Shown piece after piece: positions 36,569 to 45,043 of a DNA stretch of 56,721 nucleotides. This DNA comes from Nitrospirota bacterium. Its GTDB lineage: Bacteria; Nitrospirota; UBA9217. A program made the position numbers and the translations under genes. Positions within the stretch are counted from its first letter, which is position 1; every line of letters starts with the position of its first letter. The DNA lies in assembly GCA_020052615.1 (NCBI GenBank), contig JAGVOT010000013.1, positions 1-56,721 of the forward strand, written 5' to 3'. The notes under the pieces were generated by a model that did no database searches, was not told the DNA's origin, and worked only from the letters and a program-made list of their open reading frames with translations.

Positions 36569-36945
36569 TCGTTCCGAATGTATGCATCTTTACCCTTTAT
36601 TGATATCATGGGCTCTTTGACCGGACCAAGGGGGGCCGGTTCAGGCCGGCCGTGGGCAAGCGGCCAGTCGTCGGGGTTCGCGCTGTCCGACGTCGTTAAG
36701 CCTGTTGACTGAAGGAATAAGGGTCTCTCACCTGCTGTCGCTGAGGTCATGATCTACGACAATTGCCAGGGTGTCATGCTGGCCTGGGGCATAGCGCGTT
36801 TCCTGTCCTGGCCGGAAGAGGACCTGACCGGGGAACGATCATCCGATCCCAAGCCGGGAGAACGCTGTGTCTGCACATGCGAGTAGCGGTGAGACCTCAG
36901 CGGTCTTCGGCTGGAGACACTGTGTGGGGAGGCCTGGTCTTACGC
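36569..36945. other. Gene-poor interval with one possible 45-codon ORF
   Basis: No gene of normal size. An inverted G/C-rich element (GGGGGGCCGGTT..GGCCGGCC) lies near 36628-36652. An ORF from ATG 36749 to TAG 36886 encodes 45 residues with five cysteines: MIYDNCQGVMLAWGIARFLS, then WPEEDLTGERSSDPKP and the C-terminal GERCVCTCE. GAGG lies too close to the ATG for a good ribosome site. Composition is protein-like, but there is no match I recognise. No riboswitch pattern was recognised. Confidence 0.3.
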
Positions 36946-37287
36946 TCAGCACGTGATATGAAGCGCCGCTATTACGGTCTTCGCTCCCTCCAGGTCATTG
37001 TATGCCGCGACCGCCTTTGCCGTACGTTCCACCTTTACCTCGATCCCCCGGGAGGCGATCCTCTCGACGGTCTCGCGGGGAACGCGCATGACGCCGGAAT
37101 AGCCCGTGCCGATGACGAGCACGTCCGGCTTCGCCCGGAGCGCTTCCGCAACGTCCCCGGGCAGGAGCAGATGTCCTTCCTTCCGCCGCCACGAGGCATC
37201 TACCCTGCCGGGATAAATGATGACATCGGAGGTATAGGTCTTTCCGTCGATGACGATCCTGCCGAAGGAATAGGAATCGATCTTCAC
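36946..37287 (-). CDS. Mth938-like domain protein (DUF498)
   Basis: 113 residues of the Mth938/NDUFAF3-like fold: MKIDSYSFGRIVIDGKTYTS, DVIIYPGRVDASWRRKEGH, KPDVLVIGTGYSGVMRVP and IEVKVERTAKAVAAYNDL, in the order typical for the family. Function in bacteria is unknown; the human relative NDUFAF3 is a complex I assembly factor. Its start overlaps the rtcA stop by 4 bp, so the two are translationally coupled, an arrangement worth noting because it links the protein to RNA-end repair here. Confidence 0.87.
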   Translation of the reverse strand: MKIDSYSFGRIVIDGKTYTSDVIIYPGRVDASWRRKEGHLLLPGDVAEALRAKPDVLVIGTGYSGVMRVPRETVERIASRGIEVKVERTAKAVAAYNDLEGAKTVIAALHITC

Positions 37288-38384
37288 GGGCTTTCTCCCT
37301 TCTGTTCACGTGATCCTGCTTCCCCGGGGAGGACCTGGACCCGGCCTTCCTCTCCCTCGCCGCCCTCGACCCGGACATCGATATCCATGAATTGCCCTAT
37401 GACCCAGAGGTTCGTGAGCAGATGCCGGGTGACGCGGCTGGTGGTGAACTCGGACGGGCCCTGGCAGAAGGCGAGCCAGGGAGCGACCTGGTCCGCCAGA
37501 TGCGGGTCCAGCGCGCCCCGCGCCCGCAGATGGGAAAGCAGCCCGCCGCACGCTTCATCAGCCACCTCCTCGGCCCGCTTGCCGATGGCGCCGAGTCCGC
37601 CGAACCCTGCCGTGACGCGCTCGAACTCCGCGGCGAGGAAGAGGCAGGAGCCCTTGCCAGCTGACGGCGCCGACAGGATCTCGATGGAGGCATCGATGCC
37701 CTGCCTGCCGAGGACCGCGATCGCCCGGTCCCGCTGGCGCAGAGCAATGTGGCCGGGAAGGTTCGAGACCGCCGAGAGGCCGAAGACGCGCAGAAGCCTG
37801 CCCCGTTCGGTCAGTTTGAGCGGGAGCAGCGCCGGCGTCGGCGTGATCCGCGCGGAGACTTGACCTCCCCCCATGGGGTACCAGCCCCAGGAAGCGATGG
37901 AGAATTCAGCATGTACGCCGAGGCGGGAGAGCAGGGGGGCGACGATGGCTTGCAGATAGTGGAACGACGGGCTCCAAGGCACATGGGTACCGCCGGTAAC
38001 GGTGACGAGGGATGCCTGTTCCGTAAAGGAGAGGGGCAGCAGGATGGTCTGGAGCACAAGGCTCGTGCTTCCGGCGCTGCCTTTTTTTTCCGCCACATCG
38101 AGGTGATAGGTCCCGTGGCTGGTCCTGTTCGGCCGGAACCGGAGCGATGTTGACGAGAGCTCAGCTCCCTGGACCTCTGCGCCGGCAACGGACGCCGCAG
38201 CAAGGACCGCAGTGACATGCTGCGGCTGGAGACCGGGCTTCTTTCTATCCTTGCGGATATTCGTGATCTCCATCGGTGTTCCGAGCACGCAGGACAGGGC
38301 GAGCGACGTGCGCAGGATCTGGCCCCCTCCTTCGCCAAAGGAGCCGTCGATGTGTACCCAATCGGGAGCGGAGGGGCCGTTCAT
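37284..38384 (-). CDS. rtcA: RNA 3'-terminal phosphate cyclase
   Basis: 366 residues. The N-terminal HIDGSFGEGGGQILRTSLAL is diagnostic. It contains QPQHVTAVLAAASVAGAEV, the inserted domain around 185-275, and His295 in DPHLADQVAPWLAF, the position of the histidine adenylated in E. coli RtcA. HLLTNLWVIGQFM follows. It converts RNA 3'-phosphate to 2',3'-cyclic phosphate using ATP. There is no RtcB ligase or RtcR regulator in the window. It is the first gene of a two-gene minus-strand unit with the Mth938-like gene and is divergent from the broken nfi gene. Confidence 0.95.
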   Translation of the reverse strand: MNGPSAPDWVHIDGSFGEGGGQILRTSLALSCVLGTPMEITNIRKDRKKPGLQPQHVTAVLAAASVAGAEVQGAELSSTSLRFRPNRTSHGTYHLDVAEKKGSAGSTSLVLQTILLPLSFTEQASLVTVTGGTHVPWSPSFHYLQAIVAPLLSRLGVHAEFSIASWGWYPMGGGQVSARITPTPALLPLKLTERGRLLRVFGLSAVSNLPGHIALRQRDRAIAVLGRQGIDASIEILSAPSAGKGSCLFLAAEFERVTAGFGGLGAIGKRAEEVADEACGGLLSHLRARGALDPHLADQVAPWLAFCQGPSEFTTSRVTRHLLTNLWVIGQFMDIDVRVEGGEGEEGRVQVLPGEAGSREQKGESP

Positions 38385-38509
38385 ATTCCCATTATAGATG
38401 CTTTTATCCCGGGCAGGGCAGGCAGCGAGCGCCTGAAAGGGGAAAACGGCGGAATAAACGCAGTAATTTCCATTTTAGTATCTTTATTATCGTGGGAAGG
38501 TTGAAGCGC

Positions 38510-39130
38510 GTGAAATGGCCGGGAGACATAGCTGAAGCGAAGGCGGCGCAGGTGCTTCTGCGCAAGAAGGCCAGGATCGCTCTGTTCCGCAGCCGGCCGC
38601 ACTTTGTCGACGGCGTGGACGCGGCCTTCTCTTCTTCTCAGGTGTTTGCCGCGGCATGCCTCTATCATTCCCGACCTGGCCTGCGCGGAGCAGGTGACGG
38701 CTGTCCAGGACCTGCGCTTCCCCTATGTCCCTGGTCTGCTCTCGTTCCGCGAGGGGCCGGCCGTCATCGAAGCACTCGGCAGGCTCACGCAGCGGCCCGA
38801 TGTCATCCTTGTGGACGGACAGGGCATTGCCCATCCCCGCGGGATAGGGCTCGCGTCGCACCTCGGGGTCGTGCTGGGCATCTCCGCGGTCGGATGCGCG
38901 AAGCAGCGGCTGGTCGGCGATCATGAGGAGCCCGGGGCGAAAAAGGGGAATGAGAGCTGCTGAGATATCATGCTGTCGAAAAGGATCAAGCGTACCATCG
39001 CGGGGTCAGGCATGGCAAGGTAGGGACAGCCCCGGTGTATCGGGGTGCCGATTTAAACGGGATGCTGGATCGGGGCTTGGGATGCGACTACCCGCCGCTG
39101 AGATTCCCGGATCCGGGCCTGGCTTCTCCA
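38510..39130 (+). pseudogene. nfi: Endonuclease V gene, frameshifted and decaying
   Basis: The N-terminal part from GTG 38510 (GGGAAGG nine bases before) reads VKWPGDIAEAKAAQVLLRKK and FVDGVDAAFSSSQVFAAACL. Near 38660-38672 the frame must move by one base to continue as IPDLACAEQVTAVQDLRFPY, VPGLLSFREGPAVIEALGRL and DGQGIAHPRGIGLASHLGVV, which are core endonuclease V motifs with the catalytic DGQGxAHPR. That frame stops at 38963. Beyond it, scraps such as APVYRGAD and CDYPPLRFPDP in other frames look like the lost C-terminus. The enzyme normally cuts next to deoxyinosine. One shift could be a sequencing error; several argue for a pseudogene. Confidence 0.75.
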
Positions 39131-39242
39131 GGGCGAATAACCATCAGACTTGATTTGTTTGACCAGGTGCTCTTCCCGCCTCGCACACTTCTCCCGCACC
39201 ATCTCCGACGCGTTCGCGATGGGGCGGGTCCTGAGCGACGTT

Positions 39243-41162
39243 CTATCCCTTGCTCATTTTCCCGCCAAACAACTCCACGATCTTCTTTACCAACGCAGGC
39301 AGCGACGGGTCCCGTGCTCCCATGACAAGAATGCAGTCTTCCGGCCTCGCATCGGCCTGCAGTCTTGCCAGCAGGTCATCGCGATCCCTCACTGCTTCAG
39401 CCTTAAATGTCACTGCGCCCAAGTCGTCGATGATATCGTCTGATGAAATGTTCTTTTGCGCAGTGCCTCCGGCATAATAGATCGGCAGGAGATAGAGCGA
39501 GTCATCCGGCTGGAACGTGGCTTTGAAGGTCGCGATATATTCATCCTTCAAGAACCGCGTCGGGGCGAATCCGTGGGGCTGGTAGACGGCCAGAATGCGC
39601 CCCGACAGGCCCCGGCTGGCGCGGACAGCGGCCGCTATCTTTGCCGGATTGTGCGCAAAATCGTCAACCACATGGACATTCCGCTTCGTCGAGGTCACCT
39701 GAAAGCGCCGCGCCACGCCCTCATACAACGTTACCGCATCGGCAAGCGCTGTGGGCTCGCATCCGAAATGCTCGCACACGCAGAGCGCCGCGGACAGGTT
39801 CTCAAGGTTGTGTTCGCCCGGGAGCGGCAGATGATATTCAACGCCGTCCTTCACCAGTTTGACCGAGGTCGGAAGAAGCTCTGCCCGGTCCGGCCGCCAC
39901 GAGCCCGAACCATTCCGGCCGAAGCGCACGGTCGCGGGAAGGGAAGCGAGGACCGGATCGTCGGCATTGGAAGCCGTCCAGGGAGTGTTTGACGCAAGCG
40001 TTTCGAAGAGCGCTTTTATCTCGTCGATGCTTTTGTGGTCCCTTGAAACATTCAGGAAGACCGCGGCCTCGGGACGATATTTGACCAGCGTTCCGTCGCT
40101 TTCATCGGCCTCGACGACCAGCAGATCGGAACCTCCTCCGTAGGCATTGCCGATGAGCCCCTGCTTTTCAAGCCTGCGCAGGCCCGCGCCGCTCAGGAGC
40201 GAGGGCGATTGTCCGCATGCGGTCAGGAACTCGAATATCATCGCGGTCACCGTCGACTTTCCGCTCGTGCCGGCGACGGCGATGGTCCTTTTCGTCCCGA
40301 TGACAGCTGCAAGCAGGTCGGAGCGATGGATGACGGGAATTCCCCGGTCACGGGCAGCGGCGATGTCGGGATTTGAGTCCTCTATCGCCGTCGAGACGCA
40401 GACGACGTCAGTGTCCTCACCGATGCCCGAACCGTCCTGCGGAACGACGGCGCACCCCAGCCCTTCGAGCGATCGCCCGATGGCGGCGGTATCGTCGCTC
40501 CCGTGAAAGCGGTCGGAACCCGATACCGTGATGCCCTGAAAGCGCAGGTATTGCGCAAGCGCGCTCATGCCGCTACCGAAGATGCCGGTGAAATGGACGC
40601 TGCGGCAGGGGCGTTCGCCGACGACGACGGGGGGAGGGTCGATGTAGACGAGCGTGCCTTCCTTCACCGTGTCAAATAAACGGATGACGTCGAGATTGCG
40701 CATGCAGATGCAGCCGTGGGACAAGGGAGAGCCGATGAGGTCCTCCCGGCCCGTGCCGTGGATATAGATGTAACGCTCATAGGAATCCACGCTGCCGCTC
40801 TTGTTGATCCCCTCCTCAAGGCCTTCGAGCCGCAGGATGCGCGTCAGGATCAGGTTGTCCCCGGTCAGGCTGTGGTCCCAGTCTTCGCCCGTGTCCTCGC
40901 GGTCCCTGAAGACACGGCCGGGAGGCGCGTCGGCCCCGAACTTCTCCCTGATCCGGTGAAGACCGAGCGGCGTCTTGAGGGAGTTCTCCCGGTTGCCATG
41001 GCCGAAGCGGGAGGTCGATGCGTCGTAGCGTTCCACGATGGCGCCCTTCGCGCAGACGAAGAGTGCCTGTTCTTCGATGGACACGACGAGATAAAGCCCT
41101 TCGGGGTCGGTAAGAATCGGGGCCAGTTTATTATGAATGCGATGTAATCGAGATGATTCCAT
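39243..41162 (-). CDS. L,D-transpeptidase (YkuD) fused to a MurC/Mpl-like Mur ligase
   Basis: 639 residues. Residues ~20-178 are a YkuD domain: LYLVVSIEEQALFVCAKGAI, TPLGLHRI, YIYIHGTGRED, then LIGSPLSHGCICMRNLDVIR with His149 and catalytic Cys151. Residues ~188-639 are a Mur ligase: VHFTGIFGSGMSALAQYL, P-loop AVAGTSGKSTVTA (298-304), EADESDG (351-357), GEHNLENLSAAL, and DDFAHNPAKIAAAV, closest to Mpl (DDFAHHP). No signal peptide or transmembrane helix is visible, so the transpeptidase half should be cytoplasmic, unlike ordinary exported YkuD enzymes. This suggests murein-peptide recycling or editing of precursors before export. It is monocistronic. Confidence 0.9.
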   Translation of the reverse strand: MESSRLHRIHNKLAPILTDPEGLYLVVSIEEQALFVCAKGAIVERYDASTSRFGHGNRENSLKTPLGLHRIREKFGADAPPGRVFRDREDTGEDWDHSLTGDNLILTRILRLEGLEEGINKSGSVDSYERYIYIHGTGREDLIGSPLSHGCICMRNLDVIRLFDTVKEGTLVYIDPPPVVVGERPCRSVHFTGIFGSGMSALAQYLRFQGITVSGSDRFHGSDDTAAIGRSLEGLGCAVVPQDGSGIGEDTDVVCVSTAIEDSNPDIAAARDRGIPVIHRSDLLAAVIGTKRTIAVAGTSGKSTVTAMIFEFLTACGQSPSLLSGAGLRRLEKQGLIGNAYGGGSDLLVVEADESDGTLVKYRPEAAVFLNVSRDHKSIDEIKALFETLASNTPWTASNADDPVLASLPATVRFGRNGSGSWRPDRAELLPTSVKLVKDGVEYHLPLPGEHNLENLSAALCVCEHFGCEPTALADAVTLYEGVARRFQVTSTKRNVHVVDDFAHNPAKIAAAVRASRGLSGRILAVYQPHGFAPTRFLKDEYIATFKATFQPDDSLYLLPIYYAGGTAQKNISSDDIIDDLGAVTFKAEAVRDRDDLLARLQADARPEDCILVMGARDPSLPALVKKIVELFGGKMSKG

Positions 41163-41503
41163 AAGTTGGCGGCTATTTATATTTACGCAAGACCGAAAAG
41201 TTCTTTGACACTGATCACGGCGGATGTTAACGTCGGATAAAATCGGATTTTAAAGAGGTCGCCAAGCTCGAAAAGAAGGGCTATCTCCTTGGGTTGTAAA
41301 AACAGTAATTTGAGATTTCCTTTGCGGTCTCGCTTAGAAGCGCCTACTTTTGGTTGCGGCTTTGCGAGAGATACCTTTTCCGTTTTGGTTTGTCGGGTTC
41401 CGGTCGATGACCATAATGACTATTGATACTTTTCTTTATCAGCTCTTATCATATTTTAAATCCGATTCTTCCGTGTCAAAGGTTCTTTTTCTTCCGATCT
41501 GTC
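41163..41503. repeat. Gene-free interval bounded by inverted dispersed repeats
   Basis: Left copy at about 41200-41254: AGTTCTTTGACACTGATCAC, then CGTCGGATAAAATCGGATTT. Right copy at about 41447-41492, inverted: TTTTAAATCCGATTCTTCCG then TGTCAAAGGTTCTTT. Between them are GCGGCTTTGCGAGAGA (shared with 7.48 kb) and AT-rich sequence. It could form a long imperfect hairpin. No gene is seen. Confidence 0.6.
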
Positions 41504-42178
41504 CTATCCCGCCCACAACCCGTACAGCACGATCAATACCAGCGCCGGCAGCATGTCGATGGTCTTCGTCTGCTTCACGTTCAGGAGATTGAGGCCGATG
41601 GCCAGGACGATGATACCGCCCACCCCGTCGATGTTGCTCATCATCCGGGGCGCCGTGAGGAAGGTCAGGTGCTTCGCGAACAGCGTGAGGCCGCCCTGGA
41701 TGACGAACACGGTCACCGCCGAGAACGCAACGGAAACGCCGTAATGCGACGTGAGCAGGAACGCGGCGAACCCGTCCATGACGGATTTGGTCCGGATGAG
41801 CGTTCCGTCGCCCGAAAGGCCGTCCTTCAGCGAGCCGATGATGGTCATGGACCCCACGCAGAACAGCGTGCTCGCCACCAGGAATCCCTCGGTATCGTAT
41901 TTCCCGGCGAGATACGCCCCGTTCAGCCGCTTCAAGGCTTCGCTGGTCCGGTCTTCCAGCCGCAGGGCGCTTCCGGCGATCGTCCCCAGCGCCAGGCTGA
42001 AGACGATGGGGATGACGTCCGTTCCGTTCAGTCCCATCTTAAGGCCTACGTACAGCGTTACGAGCCCCAGCACATTGAACACGGCATCCTTTACCCCGTC
42101 GGGAACCTTCTTTCCGGCGAGCAATCCAAGCATGCTCCCGGCAAGGACGAGGGAACTGTTAAAGAGGTAGCCTTTCAT
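41504..42178 (-). CDS. DUF554 family membrane protein
   Basis: 224 residues, about seven hydrophobic segments. The start MKGYLFNSSLVLAGSMLGLL and GLVTLYVGLKMGLNGTDVIP are characteristic of DUF554 (YqgA-like) proteins, as are VASTLFCVGSMTIIGSLKDG and MSNIDGVGGIIVLAIGLNLL. Inner-membrane location; proposed to be a small-molecule transporter, but no substrate has been shown. Single gene, divergent from the lysine-rich peptide gene. Confidence 0.88.
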   Translation of the reverse strand: MKGYLFNSSLVLAGSMLGLLAGKKVPDGVKDAVFNVLGLVTLYVGLKMGLNGTDVIPIVFSLALGTIAGSALRLEDRTSEALKRLNGAYLAGKYDTEGFLVASTLFCVGSMTIIGSLKDGLSGDGTLIRTKSVMDGFAAFLLTSHYGVSVAFSAVTVFVIQGGLTLFAKHLTFLTAPRMMSNIDGVGGIIVLAIGLNLLNVKQTKTIDMLPALVLIVLYGLWAG

Positions 42179-42330
42179 GGAGCGGTATTATAGCCCCGAT
42201 TCCGGCCTCGGGCAAGTAAAAGGAGAAGGAAATTCCTTGATTTATCGTGGTGGTTGGTCTATTATTGTGCGGCTTGCCAAGCGATATATCATATCGTGAA
42301 TTCATGATGGACGAAACAGGAGGGTGTACT

Positions 42331-42549
42331 GTGGTAAAGGTCAACCAGGAAGAACTTGCAGCGAAGATAGCAAAGCTGAAGGCGAAAGCAAAAGAGAAGA
42401 CAGCGAAGAGCGCGGGCAAACGGGGAGATCCCGAGGCGCGCACGGCCATCAAGAAAGTGAAGCGCGCCCAGCGGAAACTCAACGTTGCGAAGAAATACAA
42501 GACCGGCGGCAAAAAGGCGAAGAAGGCCGCTGCTCCGGCGTCGGCATAA
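42331..42549 (+). CDS. Small lysine/alanine-rich basic protein
   Basis: 72 residues. GTG 42331 has CAGGAGGG six bases upstream; an in-frame ATG at 42304 is less well supported. The sequence is MVKVNQEELAAKIAKLKAKA followed by further Lys/Ala helices (TAIKKVKRAQRKLNVAKKYK) and a C-terminal KKAKKAAAPASA tail. Predicted as one or two amphipathic helices with high positive charge, it could bind nucleic acid or act as an H1-like chromatin peptide, like the N-tail of the DksA-like protein at 30.6 kb. No family is recognised. It lies 22 bp before rlpA and is probably cotranscribed. Confidence 0.7.
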   Translation: MVKVNQEELAAKIAKLKAKAKEKTAKSAGKRGDPEARTAIKKVKRAQRKLNVAKKYKTGGKKAKKAAAPASA

Positions 42550-42571
42550 TTCCGCTCCGGGAATCCTCTCG

Positions 42572-43243
42572 ATGAAGCGGCTCGCAGGCTGGATACTTGC
42601 CGTCGGGATTGTGCTCATCATAGCGTCCTGTGCCGGGAAGGCGACCCCTGAGGTCCCGGCCACCCCCGACATTCCTTCACCTGTCCCGCCGAAGATCCCT
42701 GACACGGTCTATCGGGAAACCGGTGTGGCCTCCTGGTATGGCAGGGACTTTCAGGGCAGGACCACGGCGAGCGGCGAGATCTTCGACATGAACGGCATTT
42801 CGGCTGCCCACCGGACCCTGCCCCTGGGGACGGTCCTGAGCGTCACCAACCTCGACAATTTCAAGAGCATCAAGGTCAGGATCAACGACCGGGGACCTTT
42901 TGTGAAGAGCCGGGCGCTCGAACTTTCTTTTGGCGCAGCGAAGGAACTCGGTTTTGCCTCGCAGGGCACGGCTCGGGTGAAGATCGAGAGCCTTGACGGC
43001 ATCAGGGACCTTGCGGTGTTTTCGGTCCAGGCAGCGGCCTTTGCGGAAGAAGAGAATGCCAGGACCCTCAAGGCGCGGCTTCAGCGTAAATATGAGACGG
43101 TGTATATTGTTCCTTACGAGTCGAACGTCGGGAAGTTCTACCGCGTCCGGGTCGGGGCATATCCCAGCGAGGAAAAGGCCGAACGCATAGCGGCCAAGCT
43201 GACCCTGGACGGGCTGGAGCCGGTGGTGGTGAGAAAAGACTGA
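42572..43243 (+). CDS. rlpA: RlpA-type septal lytic transglycosylase lipoprotein
   Basis: 223 residues. A lipoprotein signal ending in IIASC is followed by a Pro-rich linker. The double-psi beta-barrel domain is ETGVASWYGRDFQGRTTASG, AAHRTLPLGTVLSVTNL and VRINDRGPFVKSRALELSFG, with the catalytic Asp in INDRGP. A C-terminal SPOR domain (FSVQAAAFAEEENARTLKAR to YRVRVGAYPSEEKAERIA) binds denuded glycans at the division site. In characterised members RlpA cleaves such glycans during daughter-cell separation. It is anchored to the outer membrane and is one of several envelope genes in this part of the window. Confidence 0.92.
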   Translation: MKRLAGWILAVGIVLIIASCAGKATPEVPATPDIPSPVPPKIPDTVYRETGVASWYGRDFQGRTTASGEIFDMNGISAAHRTLPLGTVLSVTNLDNFKSIKVRINDRGPFVKSRALELSFGAAKELGFASQGTARVKIESLDGIRDLAVFSVQAAAFAEEENARTLKARLQRKYETVYIVPYESNVGKFYRVRVGAYPSEEKAERIAAKLTLDGLEPVVVRKD

Positions 43244-43258
43244 CGAAGACGGGACAAG

Positions 43259-43396
43259 GTCTTTGACACTGATAACGTCGGATCTTTTATGATCAAGGCG
43301 GATAAGGCGAAGGATAAAGCCATTCAAGTGTAAAGTCCAGTTTGCCGTATCAGCCGTTATCATAGGCATCTTATCCGCATTGATCAGTGCCGAAGG
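43259..43396. repeat. Long imperfect inverted repeat of the TTTGACACTGAT family
   Basis: The left arm GGTCTTTGACACTGATAACG continues GATCAAGGCGGATAAGG. The right arm, inverted, reads TATCAGCCGTTATCATAGGC then CTTATCCGCATTGATCAGTG. It lies between rlpA and pepA and may act as a transcript-end hairpin. It shares the TTTGACACTGAT core with 7.38 and 41.2 kb. Confidence 0.6.
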
Positions 43397-43437
43397 TTAT
43401 TAGTCGTTTGATAGTAAATAATACTGAGAGTGGTGCA

Positions 43438-44937
43438 ATGAAGATAACCGTCAAGACCGGAAAACTGGAAACGATGCGTACCGACGCAGCAGTGATCATG
43501 ATCGTCGAAGGCGAGAAGCCCGGTCCCGTTGCCAGCCGGGTGGATCAGGCGCTGGGCGGGATGGTCCAGCGGCTGATCAAGCGCGGCGAGTTCGCCGCCA
43601 AGCCCGGCAGTGTCTGCCTTCTCTACCCCGAAGGGAAGATCGCGGCCGAGCGGCTGATCGTGGTCGGGCTCGGCAAGCGTGCCGACCTTACTCCTGACCG
43701 GCTTCGTCTTGCCGCCGGCAAAGCGGCTGCCTCGGGCCGCAGCGCCGGTGCGAAGAACATCGTTATTGCACCGGAAGGATATACCTTTGATGCCGCCGAG
43801 GCCGGACAGTCGCTGGCCGAGGGCAGCACGCTCGGCCTGTACCGGTTCCTGAAATACAAGTCCAGGGACGAGAACAACGGGAAAAAAGAGATCGCTTCGA
43901 TCACGGTCCTGACGGAAAAGGCATCCACCCTCAGCGCGATCCAGAAGGGCGTCCGGACCGGCGAGGTCATCGCGGCCCAGGCCGCAATGGTGCGCGACAT
44001 GGTCAATTCTCCGTCCGCCGATATGACCCCGACGGCCATCGCCGGGATCGCGAAAGGACTGGCAAGAAAACACCGCTTGAAGGTCCAGGTGCTGGAGCGC
44101 GACCGGATGCGGAAGCTCGGCATGGGCGCGCTCCTGGGCGTGGCGTCGGGCAGCGTCCAGCCGCCCAAGTTCATCATCGCGGAATACCGCGGCGGCGGGA
44201 AGAAGCCCTTCGTCGCCCTTGTCGGCAAGGCCATCACGTTCGATTCCGGCGGCATCTCCATCAAGCCGTCGGAGAACATGGACAAGATGAAGGACGACAT
44301 GAGCGGCGGGGCGGCAGTGCTGGGCGCCATCGCGAACGCGGCCGCGCTCAGGCTCCCGCTCAACATCGTGGCTCTCGTACCGTCAACGGAGAACATGCCG
44401 AGCGGCAGCGCCTACAAGCCGGGCGACGTGCTCCGGACAATGTCGGGCCAGACCATCGAGATCCTCAACACCGACGCCGAGGGCCGGCTCATCCTGTCCG
44501 ACGCCCTGGCCTATGCCTGCCGGTACAAACCTGCCGTGATCGTGGACATCGCGACGCTCACCGGCGCGTGCAGGATCGCCCTGGGCCAGGAGGCATCGGG
44601 CATGCTTGGGACGAGCGATACGTTCAAACAGAAGATGCGCCTTGCGGGGGAAAAGACCGGTGAGCGCGTCTGGGAGCTTCCGCTCTGGGACGGCTACCAG
44701 GACCTCATCAAGAGCGACATCGCCGACATGAAGAACGCCGGCGGCAGGGACGGCGGCGTCATCACGGCGGCCTGCCTTCTCTCCAAGTTCGTGGAAGCGT
44801 ATCCCTGGGTCCACCTCGACATCGCCGCCACGGCCTGGACCGACAAGGACCGGCCCTACACGCCCAAGGGCGCCACCGGCATCGGATGCCGGCTCCTGAC
44901 GCAGTTCCTGCTGGACTACGAAAAGGAAAGAAGGTAA
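43438..44937 (+). CDS. pepA: Leucyl aminopeptidase (M17)
   Basis: 499 residues. The N-terminal domain is diverged. The catalytic domain contains VGKAITFDSGGISIKPSENM (Lys/Asp metal site), MKDDMSGGAAVLGAI and the family signature NTDAEGRLILSDALAYA, and ends GATGIGCRLLTQFL. It is a hexameric two-metal enzyme releasing N-terminal residues; in E. coli it also binds DNA. ATG 43438 is used because M17 homology begins MKITVKTGKLE; the ribosome site (GAGAGTGG) is modest. Monocistronic, downstream of a repeat hairpin and upstream of the second LysR gene. Confidence 0.94.
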   Translation: MKITVKTGKLETMRTDAAVIMIVEGEKPGPVASRVDQALGGMVQRLIKRGEFAAKPGSVCLLYPEGKIAAERLIVVGLGKRADLTPDRLRLAAGKAAASGRSAGAKNIVIAPEGYTFDAAEAGQSLAEGSTLGLYRFLKYKSRDENNGKKEIASITVLTEKASTLSAIQKGVRTGEVIAAQAAMVRDMVNSPSADMTPTAIAGIAKGLARKHRLKVQVLERDRMRKLGMGALLGVASGSVQPPKFIIAEYRGGGKKPFVALVGKAITFDSGGISIKPSENMDKMKDDMSGGAAVLGAIANAAALRLPLNIVALVPSTENMPSGSAYKPGDVLRTMSGQTIEILNTDAEGRLILSDALAYACRYKPAVIVDIATLTGACRIALGQEASGMLGTSDTFKQKMRLAGEKTGERVWELPLWDGYQDLIKSDIADMKNAGGRDGGVITAACLLSKFVEAYPWVHLDIAATAWTDKDRPYTPKGATGIGCRLLTQFLLDYEKERR

Positions 44938-45043
44938 GACGTTAAGAAGGTAGGAGGGTAGGAAAGTTAGAAACAGGAAAATCCTTTGGCCGTGCCGTTT
45001 GCATACCTTCATTCCCTCTAACGTTCTTCCCCGCGAGCACCAC

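Noticed and set aside
36569-36945. Riboswitch upstream of or within the interval
   Set aside because: G/C-rich hairpins are present, but I could not match any known aptamer core.
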